A DNA stretch of 24,956 nt from contig KN832576.1 in NCBI GenBank assembly GCA_000827205.1, positions 235,672 through 260,627 of the forward strand. Direction: 5' to 3'. Shown here piece after piece: positions 1 through 9,002 of the stretch (the first letter of the stretch is position 1; every line of letters starts with the position of its first letter). Source of the stretch: Plicaturopsis crispa FD-325 SS-3. Its lineage: Eukaryota > Basidiomycota > Agaricomycetes > Amylocorticiales > Amylocorticiaceae. The position numbers and the translations under genes were made by a program. The notes beneath the pieces are model-generated. The model made no database searches. It saw nothing but the letters and a program-made list of their open reading frames with translations, and was not told where the DNA came from.

Positions 1-520
1 GCTGTATCTCGTCAGTTTGCACTAAAATACAGCCTATATGCGCGCGCACGGCATCCTGAAACATCTGCGAGGAGACCGAACCACCGCAAGCGTCATTCAG
101 CATATACTAGACATTCAAACTTGAAGATACCGAGGCGTAAACTGAGCAGCAGACGTGTTTTGCTATACGCTACCTGCCTAATTTGGACGAAACACGTGCC
201 ACACGTGACCTTTTTTTTCTACTCCGGTTACGGGTACCTCACTTGATCCAGACTAAGACTCAATTTAATCTCTTAAGCTGTGGCAGAGTAGTATACTTGT
301 CTTATTCTAGCAGAAAACTCTGATCTATCTGAATATACAGGCTCTATGTAAAAGTGCGCGCTCGCTGTCGTCAACGGCGACGACACCGTGGGGCGGACGA
401 ATCATTTAATTTCCCTTACAAAACCGAGCCCCAGAGTCTTGCAGCAGTGCTGCAGCGCCCGACGCGCGCGCCGCGTTGGCGTTGAGTAGCGATTTACTTA
501 CCTAAATTTACATAAACGAA
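1..520. other. Non-coding stretch, no gene seen
   Basis: No convincing reading frame, RNA gene or transposon domain is visible here. The only small features are two CACGTG hexamers (193-198 and 202-207), which match the generic E-box core used by fungal bHLH factors, and an eight-T run after them. Two copies of such a short word are weak evidence for a regulatory site. Confidence 0.5.
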
Positions 521-554
521 CCTTGATCTTCAAGTTGCCATGCCGCCACAGTCT

Positions 555-603
555 AGACCATGTCCATTGGACAATCCATTGGACATGTCCAATGGACAGG
601 TCT
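555..603. repeat. Triple palindromic repeat forming a long hairpin
   Basis: The 13-bp near-palindrome TGTCCATTGGACA occurs in three overlapping or variant copies. The outer arms also match: AGACC at 555 pairs with GGTCT at 599-603, so the whole 49-bp segment can fold into one hairpin with a single bulged A and a loop that is another copy of the unit. Such stacks of palindromes resemble transposon ends, but no partner end was found, so the assignment to an element is inference. Confidence 0.7.
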
Positions 604-620
604 GGGATCGGTCAGACGTT

Positions 621-648
621 CCCCCGCCGCCTAACGGCGGCGGCGGGG
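621..648. repeat. GC-rich inverted repeat (hairpin)
   Basis: A run of C and GCC triplets (621-631) is followed by a short TAAC loop and a complementary run of GGC triplets ending in GGGG, giving a very stable stem. It lies 17 bp after the triple palindrome and before another small palindrome (CATTACGTAATG, about 674-685). The function is unknown. Confidence 0.65.
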
Positions 649-1250
649 CAGTGGTTGAGCGAGAAATTCCCATCATTACGTAATGAAAAGTCGCGTGGAA
701 ACCATACCCAAAAAGGCAACTGCTTGGGCGTGCTTACATTCCCATTCCGAGTATCTGGAATGCTCGATCTTCGTGCTTTCCAGCGCGATTCTGCCTCCTG
801 TACTGGACACACTCGTCAGATCTTTGTGGTAAATTATGTTACTATGGAATCAGACCCCAGGAATACGAATATAATTTTTTTGTAATAAAAAAACGAATGG
901 GAGGAGAGCGCGATACGATACAGTGCCCAAAAACGCGCTGAGAGCGTACTTTACGCGTCTTTTGATTTATTGACTCATATCTATCCACTCAAAAAAATTG
1001 AAACTTTCTGTACACTATGTAGAGATACATACGAGTCCGAAAATCATTTTTTCTAGCTGTATGAGTGCCTTGTGAGGTGTGAGGAAGACGTTCGACACCT
1101 CGAAGAGCCAGTTCGGGCGACGCCGGCGGAGTTTAAAATTCGCAAATCGTCGTCGTCGTCGCGTTGCCTTTCGTCGTCGCTGTTGCCCACGTCGTTGCAC
1201 GCTGCGCGCTACATCGGGCCCCTCCCACCCTCTGCAACTTTGCAGGGGGC

Positions 1251-1928
1251 ATGCCGCTTCTCGTCTTTTCAATCATGTAAGTCTTTCCTCTTTTATCTAC
1301 CGTTGCATGTCGCGCTAACGACTTTCTTTTTAGCCACCTCACGCACGACGACCTCGCGCGTCCCAGCCGCCGCATTCGCGCACCACGACCAGCCCGCCTG
1401 CCACGCCTTTGCGCCTTTGCGCACGCCACTGGAGACGATGGGCTAGAGGTGGCGCAGACAGGAGCAGAGGGAGCACAAAAGCAGGGTGAGCAGACGCCGT
1501 CTCGACGCTATGCACCCAGCGCGTCCCACTCCCCACTCCCCACTGTTTTACTCCCATCCCCACCGACTCAGCAAACCGCCGTCTCGACCCCCTGCACTCG
1601 TCCTACTCCCAATGCGCACCCCTCCCACTCCCCGTGCACCGCCGTGCCTGTGCCGGCACACCGCCATCCCGTACCCTCCGTCTATCTGTCAGCGCCCGCG
1701 GCACGCCAGCCTCACTCGCACACGCAGCACACGGCGCCCTACGTCCGCGTGCATGCACGGCAGTGCATAGCCCGCACCAGCCGCACACCCAGGACCCGCC
1801 CACTGTGGACGCCCCACGACAGTGTGCACTCGCCAGCTCACGCGAACCCCACGCTGGCGTCCGCAGGCCCGCACCGCCATCCGTCTACGTTACCAGCAAA
1901 CGCCAATGCGCGCGCTGGCATGCGCTAG
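1251..1928 (+). CDS. Possible two-exon Pro/Ser/His-rich protein (weak)
   Basis: An ATG at 1251 opens a short exon (1251-1276). A good fungal intron follows (GTAAGT donor at 1277, CTAAC branch site, TTTTTAG acceptor ending at 1333), then a second exon (1334-1928). The join keeps frame and gives 206 codons. The product is dominated by Pro, Ser, His, Thr, Ala and Arg, with no domain I recognise. An AATAAA at 2375-2380 lies downstream. The splice signals are convincing as sequence, but the low-complexity GC-rich composition means the frame could be open by chance. It may be a non-coding transcript, a lineage-specific gene or noise. Confidence 0.22.
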
Positions 1929-3078
1929 CGGTCTGCCCGACCAGCAAGCCAGCCCACCGCGCACAATCCACACGCGCGCGTGCTGCCAGCCGCCAGCGTG
2001 CCTGGTAACACCGCGCGCACATTCCGCGCTAGCCAGCCCACGCCCACCCCCGCGCGCTGCGTAGGGGGTCGCGCTGCCCATGCCGTGGACTGCCTGCGGC
2101 GTCGCTGACGTCGAGGCGCTCCGTGTTGTGCGTGCCGCCCACCCGTCCTCCACTACCCGCGGCATCCGCATGCGACGTCCCCGTCACTGCCGCCGCCGCC
2201 GCCTGTCTCGCCCCCCTCTGTCTTCAATCTCGCCGGCGCTTATGCCATACTTTGACGCTGCCGCTCCCGCCGTCTCGCCCTCGCCCCCTCATGGTTTGAT
2301 CCCGTGGCCATTTTCCCACCGCTTTCGCACTCCCACTGTCTAGCAACTCACGAGCCCTGCGACTTTTTGTATTAAATAAAGATAATAGTTTTGTTTCATA
2401 ATTCAAGTAAGGCGTCCACGCAAGGCTCAGTGAATCAAGCAAAATAAATATGATAGAGGAGCTATGTACTTGAACCTAACGCGCTAGATGGCACCAAACA
2501 AAAAATTGCTTGCAAGACATTTAGGGGTTAAAGCCCAATACAAATGCCCGAAGCCAGCCTGAGGATGGGCGAAATGCTCGAAGTTGATGCTAGGGGCTAC
2601 TGATACAAAAGCGGATATCCGCGATATGCCCGAGGGAGCGCGGACAAAGTGCCGTCAGGCCTAGGGGCTATGGAGCTGTTTTTGGAAGCCAAAAAAGCGC
2701 CCAAGGAACGGCTTTGGAAATTTCCAAGTCCGAAAGCTAGCCCGCTGACTAATCAGATCCGTTTTGGCTGTAGATCGGATCACCGCGTTGCATTGCATTG
2801 ACAACAAAGGGATAATGTGCATTCCTTTGCAATTATCTCACATCAATGGCTGCCTGCCCTCGCTTTGGCACGCTAGAAAGATAGCCTGGACACCGTCTCT
2901 GCGCGCAGTCGCCTCCTCGCTACGTTTGATTCTCGCGACGAGACGGTACTGAGCACAAGGATCGCCAGAGAGTGCGCAGACTGAGGTCCCGCGCCTTGAC
3001 CGCTCGGATGTGTGAGGCCGCAGCGCAATCCCACGGCGGCTGACGCAAAGTGGTTATTTCCGCGCGTGGCAGCGCGCT
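1929..3078. other. Intergenic, no gene seen
   Basis: The first 400 bases continue the GC-rich, C-skewed composition of the preceding segment and end in an A/T-rich stretch with an AATAAA (2375-2380). From about 2450 to 3078 the composition is mixed. I find no long frame with domain content, no tRNA T-loop and no clear repeat. It ends at the outer edge of an LTR. Confidence 0.5.
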
Positions 3079-3422
3079 TGTGACACCTCTTGTAGGAGTC
3101 ACGCGAGTGCTAACTGTCGCTCGTGTTCCGGCGGGTCAGGAATAGAGTGGTGGGCCTTGCTGTGTAGGCCCAGAGAGCTGTGGGCGAGTGTGTAGTGGTC
3201 GTATGGAGTCTCCTAGTGCCCGTGCTTCTTGGCTGTCTAGAGATAGAGCAGAGCTTAGGGCTGAATAGTAAATGGTGGAGGAGATAATAGATAGACGCAA
3301 GTGAGCCACAGCTCATGTAACTACGGTACAAATAGAAGTAAATATGGCTAAGCCACACAGAGTGCGGCTGATGGTTGGAGAGTCTTAAGATGAGAGGCAT
3401 TCTGTGTATATGCCCTGTCACA
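3079..3422 (-). repeat. Full-length LTR (3' LTR of a minus-strand element)
   Basis: The 344-bp segment has LTR-style ends: on the minus strand it starts TGTGACAGGG and ends GGTGTCACA, with perfectly inverted TGTGACA/TGTCACA termini. A G-rich polypurine tract lies directly outside it on the interior side (3423-3436). Bases 3079-3363 recur at 17204-17485 in the same orientation with only a 3-bp length difference and at most one substitution. The outer plus-strand edge can also fold: GTGAC, CCT, AGG and GTCAC pair within the first 22 bases. No target-site duplication is visible, because the partner copy lacks its outer end. Confidence 0.85.
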
Positions 3423-3436
3423 GAGCCCCCCACTCT
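3423..3436 (-). other. Polypurine tract
   Basis: On the minus strand AGAGTGGGGGGCTC abuts the first base of the LTR (TGTGACA). A purine run touching the 5' edge of the 3' LTR is the standard plus-strand primer site of LTR retrotransposons and fixes the element's orientation. Confidence 0.7.
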
Positions 3437-4088
3437 CGAAGCATCAGCTGAATAAACGAGAAGAGTATAGGTTTGAATGGGGTAGAATTAAGGGGATGTA
3501 GTAGGGGAGTTTGAAAAGAAAAAGAAAATTTGACCTGCACGACTCATGTTTTCCTCCGCTAGCACTTCCCTCGGTTGTGGCACAGTTAGAAGATGCTGTA
3601 AGGTAGCAGGATATTTCTGATCCTGTAACCATATGCATTCCTTACAACCTCCATAGAGCCGGTGCACCTCCAAATCCGAGCCATCCTCCGGACTGGTCTC
3701 GGGTCACCATGGCCCATGCCTATACCTACCCCCTACTGCCCCCCACTTTTCCGTGCTGGTGATATCCACCAGGGGACTATGAAGCAGTGCGGGAAAGTAG
3801 TCCATCATATTGCAAGACGAGAGCGGCAGTGGAGAGGAGGGTGTCGGATAAATGGATGGGGTATGGTGGGAGGGACGGCAGTGCCACGTCGCGTGAGTCA
3901 GAAGCCATGCGAGGGGACAACGAAGTTGCAGTGTCGCATAAGTATGTGGGAAGCATAGAACAAATGCATGTAGCATATTGGAAGGCTATGTCCAAGATTT
4001 ACAGGAACAGCATGAGTCCATGAGCAAGTCACCGCGGTGTCGAGCAGTTGAGCTGGATGACGCGGACGGATACAGGGCTCCCTGTAGG
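3437..4088 (-). other. Untranslated 3' segment of the LTR element
   Basis: Between the polypurine tract and the end of the 646-codon frame there are only short frames on both strands with no recognisable content. The stretch is best read as the 3' untranslated part of the LTR element's interior. A purine-rich run (about 3510-3530) and CT-rich runs on the opposite strand are the only compositional features. Confidence 0.4.
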
Positions 4089-6029
4089 TCACGCGTCATC
4101 ACAAGCAAATGGGGTTCCCCAAAATGCCAGCGGAAGTGTTGGACGTAGCTTTGGACATGGAGGCAAAACGGACGTATCTGGATGCTGCCCCCCAGGGTTG
4201 ATCATATTGAAGCTCGTCGAGACTTCCGGGATGTGAAGGCGTCTTGTGCGTACGCGCGAGCATTGAGCGTTTGACTTGGAGCTGTGAGTGGCGAAAGAGG
4301 AGCTAGAGCTGGCAACCGTACGCGCAAGTCGCGTGCGAGAACTCTGCGCCAGAAAGCGACAAGATTCTGTAATGGCCGCGCTGTCACAGTGGCGCCGATG
4401 CTCATGTTGGGCTGACCGTATAGCAAGACTTGCGCATGTTTGACTACAGCCGCATGCGAGCCGCTCCTTGCACTTGCTGTCAACAAGCGCAGTGGGTCGG
4501 TGAGTTGTGAGACCATCCTCGTCTGACACGGGGCTCGACGTGAAGGGGCTCCCCGACTCGCCGGGCCTCCGTGACTCAGCAGGTCGCAGACAGGGTTCCC
4601 TAAAGGCGACTCCCGGCTGGCAGATTGATGTGTGCGGAGCCAGTCTGGCTTGAGCGTTGCGGCCCCGAGTCAACGGTAGGAACGGAGCGAGCACAGGGTT
4701 GTGGTGCGCGTGAAATCGAGGAGGACCCGTGACCCCGTTGATGTAGTAGAACCCAAACGTGGTATAGCTGTCGAATGCAAGCGCGGAACCCGCAGCAAGT
4801 ATGGAGCCTAGCCAGACCAACAATCGTTGCTGATGCCAGAACATGCAAACAGGCGAGCCAACGCTATACAAGAGTCGGGTTACGCGTCCCGCAGACCCTC
4901 GGTGGTCTGCTCGTGGCCTATATCTAAGCGTGTCCCGGCCTCCCGGATAGGGACTTGATGCCCACTGAGAAGCGCGACAACGCACTTGTGAGACAGTGTT
5001 CGAGTGACGCTGTGCGGTAGAGCGCCGCCCCCCAGGCTCGGCGGTGTCCCACAAGAAGCGTCGAGACTTGTCTTCGTTTGTTCTAGCTGTAAGTCGCAGG
5101 TAGAAACACGAGCCGATGTGGAGCGAGAATGCTCTTTGCATGTACGCGCGAATGTCATGCGTTTGCCGAGTTGCGTCCGAGGAGGGAGGAACCAGAGCCA
5201 TTGACTGTATGCGCAACTCGCACACAAAGGGCTGCCAATGAATGGAAGGGTGCAAATGTAGTGAATTTGGACCTGCGTTGCCGACTCCTACTCGGTGCCA
5301 GAACCACGAGCTTGTCGCCATGAGGTCAGAGAGGAAAGGGGGTGAGCAGCAAGTTGAAAGGCGTAGCATTAGGGATCCGTACCCCCCAGCCGCGAAAGCA
5401 CTACTATCTGCTGCTGAGTGGTAGTCGCTGCGCGGAAGGATGTTCGGTGGGTAATCTGCGTCGCCCGCGACATTAACATTTGTATTCTGGAGCACCGCTG
5501 AAGCGACCTGAGAGTCCGCGTTTTCGACAATAAGCACTTCGCCGTTAGGAGTGTGTACGTGCTTGCTTTGCACGCAAATATCCTGAGCTCGCACGAACGC
5601 CCGCAAGTCCTGATCCTGTGCGTATGAGAACCAATTCTTCGTGTCGTATTTTGTGGCCCTGTTTGCGAGGTCGCCGTTGTTGTCGGTGTTCAATGCAATT
5701 AAGGGTGCCTCGCTGGTTCGGGGGGCCGCGCTTTGTGCTTGCCGGACAAATAGAGCGCTGCGCGCGAATAAGCCATTGGAATCGGGGTGGACTCCGACGC
5801 CAGGCGCGTACACTTGCTGATCAGTGTTTACGCGTGCAGGCGCGTAGAGTTGCACGAGCTGCCAGTGAGCGTCCGCCGCTACATCAGGAAACCCGCAAGT
5901 TTCTGGCCGGACTTGTACAAGCTTGTACAAGCTTGTACAAGTCAAAAAAGTACGCCCCAGAGCGCAAGCTAGGTATTTTCGGCCCCCAGACCACAAATTT
6001 CGGTATGAAAACCATTTGCGACAAGACAA
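4089..6029 (-). CDS. Modular LTR-element protein, downstream piece (likely partial)
   Basis: A 646-codon open frame on the minus strand. It shares two modules with the giant frame further upstream in the same element, and in the same order. About 5330-4980 (WFWHRVGVG, FYLRLTARTN, EPGGRRSTAQRHSN) matches 13560-13240. About 4613-4520 (VAFREP, then GSPFTSSPV) matches the repeated GxPxSSxPAPC module. DNA similarity is also obvious (for example 5037-5120 against 13295-13380). No enzyme domain is seen. A hydrophobic stretch near 4830-4740 could be a chance product of drift. The first about 35 codons lie in or beyond the palindrome at 5910-5943 and probably belong to the nested transposon, so the true start is not here. 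I read it as the distal part of the giant frame, cut off by the Plavaka insertion. Confidence 0.5.
   Translation of the reverse strand: MSCRKWFSYRNLWSGGRKYLACALGRTFLTCTSLYKLVQVRPETCGFPDVAADAHWQLVQLYAPARVNTDQQVYAPGVGVHPDSNGLFARSALFVRQAQSAAPRTSEAPLIALNTDNNGDLANRATKYDTKNWFSYAQDQDLRAFVRAQDICVQSKHVHTPNGEVLIVENADSQVASAVLQNTNVNVAGDADYPPNILPRSDYHSAADSSAFAAGGYGSLMLRLSTCCSPPFLSDLMATSSWFWHRVGVGNAGPNSLHLHPSIHWQPFVCELRIQSMALVPPSSDATRQTHDIRAYMQRAFSLHIGSCFYLRLTARTNEDKSRRFLWDTAEPGGRRSTAQRHSNTVSQVRCRASQWASSPYPGGRDTLRYRPRADHRGSAGRVTRLLYSVGSPVCMFWHQQRLLVWLGSILAAGSALAFDSYTTFGFYYINGVTGPPRFHAHHNPVLAPFLPLTRGRNAQARLAPHTSICQPGVAFREPCLRPAESRRPGESGSPFTSSPVSDEDGLTTHRPTALVDSKCKERLACGCSQTCASLAIRSAQHEHRRHCDSAAITESCRFLAQSSRTRLARTVASSSSSFATHSSKSNAQCSRVRTRRLHIPEVSTSFNMINPGGQHPDTSVLPPCPKLRPTLPLAFWGTPFACDDA
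5910..5943. repeat. 34-bp perfect palindrome (three CTTGTACAAG units)
   Basis: Three tandem copies of the 10-bp palindrome CTTGTACAAG, flanked by GA and TC, form a 34-bp sequence identical to its own reverse complement. It lies where homology to the LTR element's modules ends and the nested transposon begins, so it may be the left terminus of the Plavaka unit. No matching copy was found near the other side (12296-12420), so this assignment is tentative. Confidence 0.75.
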
Positions 6030-6385
6030 ACCAGATTGCCAGAGGGTACCAGAGCGATGCCAGTGGCACTGAGCGCCAGTCGAAAGTCAAAAGGCACACG
6101 GGGTGCATACTAATTGAAAAATGCACTAATTTATAAACTAACTACTACGGCGAGCCGAGGACGAAGCAGAAGAGAGTGGGTATTAAAAGATGTGATGCTT
6201 TGACGGCAAGGAAAGTAAGAGCAAGTGAAAGGGGATGAGATATCGGATGGAGATTGAAATAAGACCGACTCGGAGACACGACGACTGAGCGGGATACCGT
6301 GGCATGTCGATGCTGCATTTTCAACCCCATATTGAGTTTCAGAAGCAAACGGAACGGAATGGAAACATACGCAAAGAGTGACATG
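5944..6385. other. 3' flank of the AT-hook gene inside the nested transposon
   Basis: This A/T-richer stretch follows the stop codon of the minus-strand AT-hook gene. It holds no long frame with domain content. It presumably contains that gene's 3' untranslated region and the left subterminal part of the transposon. Confidence 0.4.
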
Positions 6386-8843
6386 TCAGTTGTCATCCGA
6401 ATCATCAGGAGGCGGGCTGCTCGGTTGGTAGAAATCGCGTCGAGACTGACGCAGTGGCGGGGCACTAGTGGGCTGGCCGGAGCCGCGCGGACCTGCATTA
6501 TTGGATCCACAGAGCTGTAGAACCAGCTTCCAGCGCCTTTCGGAGATCTTGTTCACCAACGCGACGTAGTCGTCGGTCATTGCGCCAGCCGTGTCCTTCC
6601 CGAACTTGCCGGTTGTCACCTTTGTTCCTGTGTAAAACATATTGAACGCGCGCTCAACCTATGTTTGAATGTCAATAATATACCACTAAAACGAATACAC
6701 CGGCTTACTGCAGCTGCACAGAGCGCCAGAGCACCCTTCGGACGCCCGTATTCCTTACGAGAGTTCTTTGTGAACTTCAGAAAGCTAGCCAATGTAGAAA
6801 TAAAGAACGTCGACTCGAACAACGTATCAGGTTTCTGACTCACAACGTCAGTCACAGTACTATGCTTCACAAGAGAGAGAACTTGCGTACCACATAATCA
6901 ACATCAGCAGGGCTTGCACTGATGGATGCGGGGATGCGATATAGACCGGGCCCGTCGGATCGGTTCGCATATGCAGCGAACGTTGCAATTGCATTGCGAT
7001 CGCCCGCGTACTGAGGCTGCTTGAAGTGTTCGGTGACAGCCTTGACCGCGTTCTGACCAATCAGACTGCGCTTGTCGTTGAGACGGTCTCGCGCCTTGAC
7101 TCGTAATTAGTATCAAGCAACGGGCTTCAGAATCAATTGTAGTCACTCACTGTCTTGAATATCCTATCATTATATCGCACACGGTAATTCGTCCCGGGCC
7201 ATACGGTGTTGACGATGTCTTGCAGAGCAGGAACGAGGTCGCCGTCTGCACCCGCAGGACTCCAAGGTGTTTCGCTAGCCGCAAGAAAAGCGTAGAGAGT
7301 AGGGAGGAATGCGGAAGCCCACGCAGCGCGGGCAAACTCCGGAAGGTGAGCAACCGACTCGGATTGTCCATCGTTCAAGGCAGTGCTGGGTGTACTAGGC
7401 GTCGACAAGATCTCCGAAGGTTCGATACTTGTAGATGGTGAGCGCTTATGGACAGGTGCAGAGCTAAGCAGGTTCGTAGTCTGCAGCTTCTTGGTAGATG
7501 GCTTGCTGCGCATCGACTTTGGATTTTGGACCAGTTGAGTAGGATCCTCTGATGCGGGTGGCTTCGAGTCGGCGACAAAACCTACGAGCTGACAAGACCG
7601 TAAGTCAGATTAAGATACATGATAATTTACAACACACCTCGTTCTTGCGATTGTTATGGCTTTGAGGATCCCGTACGGTTGGCGGTATAGCTGCTGCATC
7701 ATCGTCATCGAGGCCACCGAGTACCTCCTGGTCAGACTCCTGGCCAGCAGCTTTTGTTGTACTGCGTTGATGCGACGAGGCCCGTAACTTGGTGGCCTTG
7801 CTTTCCCAGTTCGAAATCAGTCCAGATATGGCCTTTGTTGAGCTATGAAACGGTCGACATCGAGCAATATGAGAGGAAGAGAGTCAGTCAGTGGATTCCG
7901 TGGGAAGCAGTGACGGAAATGGTCACCTTTTCGTTGACGTTGAGTTCACAGGCGTCTTGCTTGCTCTCAACGTCTCCTTGATTTCCTCAACCTTGTTGCG
8001 AGTCTCCCCCTTGCCTGCCTTCTTCTTTCTCTAATGTAGATGGTAGTAGTAGCAAAAATGAAGTAAGTCTTGCATCTTTCGCAAGCATATTGAAATATTA
8101 CGCACCGTGCGCTTTTTCTGAGGCGCCTCGCCACCACTATGTTCCTCGACGTCTTCAAGCAAAAGTTCATCCATCATCTCGATGTCGGACTCCAGTTCAA
8201 CTGCTCCTAGGGCTCCCGTCGTCTCCGTAATCTCGATATCTTCGGGCTGGCTGCCAGTAACTTGGTGAGAAATGTCGGACACCTGAGAGAGATGGGTGAT
8301 TGCTGAATATTCTTCTTCAGCATCGGCTTGCGAGGTCTCGACCTCTAGGGCTGCCAAAGCCTGCAGTTTTTTCTTTTCAAGCTCCTCGAGCTCGAGAAGA
8401 AGCTCTTGCCTCCTGCGCTCTTCAGCAGCAGCTTCCCCCGGCTTCCTGATCGGACGAGGCATCACTGGGGCTGCAGGATTCACCACTCGCGTTGAGCGTT
8501 GGGGCAATGGCTCTGACCTGGGAGGTGGCAAGCGTGGTACCCTCTTTTTTGCTCCAGGCTTGCCAGTAGTCGCCGCCGAGTCGCCGTCCTCCTTCTCCCC
8601 CTCGTTGCCGATCCGGGGTGGCACAACCTTCTTTTCGCGTGATTTCTTCGCAGGAGGAGCTGTTCCAGAAGAGCTAGCTGTGTCCTTACGGGGGCGTCCT
8701 CGTTTCCTGGCCTCTGGAACTGTCGTCGCAAGAGCCGGCTCTGCGGAAGGTGCTGGACCAGGCGGTGGCGTCTCAGCTGGCGGATCTTCAGTGGTGAGTG
8801 CTGCCTTCTTCGAACGTGTTGACCGGGATATCTGCTCAGCCAT
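6386..8843 (-). CDS. AT-hook, coiled-coil protein linked to Plavaka transposase; unknown function
   Basis: Seven exons join in frame to 695 aa: 8843-8106, 8030-7927, 7842-7638, 7588-7151, 7094-6891, 6834-6709 and 6658-6386. All introns are GT-AG; the 56-bp fifth intron has a clear CTGAC branch site. The N-terminus has an AT-hook (KRGRPRK, residues 47-53), then basic Pro-rich sequence and a charged coiled coil (EERRRQELLLELEELEKKK, about 141-159). The middle carries acidic patches (GGLDDDDAA). The C-terminal third is more globular (VRYNDRIFKT, NAVKAVTEHF, GRPKGALALCAAAVERAF) and ends in a Pro/Ser tail. I cannot name the family. It starts 159 bp from the divergent transposase and probably shares its promoter, which suggests an accessory DNA-binding or regulatory protein of the transposon. 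The gene is intact. I chose the ATG at 8843 as the first in frame after the CT-rich promoter. Confidence 0.8.
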
Positions 8844-9002
8844 GATGTATGCAGTGGTTCACGGTGTAGACGTGTCAAAATGTAAGAGTGACGAGGCAAT
8901 GTGTTGTTTTATTTGGCTCTCCAAGGCGCTCGCGTGTCGCTAACTTGAATCGTTTTCTCTTCCTAAGTGCCTCTCATTCCTTTCCCCCCTCAGCCCTAAG
9001 CT
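8844..9002. promoter_or_regulatory. Shared divergent promoter of AT-hook and transposase genes
   Basis: Only 159 bp separate the two divergent start codons. The side next to the transposase is strongly pyrimidine-rich (TTTTCTCTTCC, CCTTTCCCCCC), as is common upstream of fungal starts. No clear TATA box is seen. Such spacing implies a common bidirectional promoter. Confidence 0.5.

Noticed and set aside
2500-2800. Short inverted words (GGGGTTAAAGCCC and similar) that could suggest a tRNA or structured RNA
   Set aside because: No T-loop consensus, acceptor stem or anticodon arm of proper length can be drawn.
4740-4830. Possible membrane segment (LVWLGSILAAGSALAF) in the 646-codon frame
   Set aside because: It is isolated, has no counterpart in the sister modules and has no signal context, so chance is more likely.
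6860-6900. Apparent frameshift in the AT-hook gene (reading passes into another frame with MKHSTVTDVV)
   Set aside because: A 56-bp GT-AG intron (6890-6835) with a CTGAC branch site removes the stretch and joins DYV to KPDTLF in frame, so no frameshift is needed.
8296-8943. Plus-strand 215-codon open frame
   Set aside because: It lies opposite the first exon of the AT-hook gene; its Ser/Gly-rich content mirrors the Glu/Lys/Pro codons of that exon.
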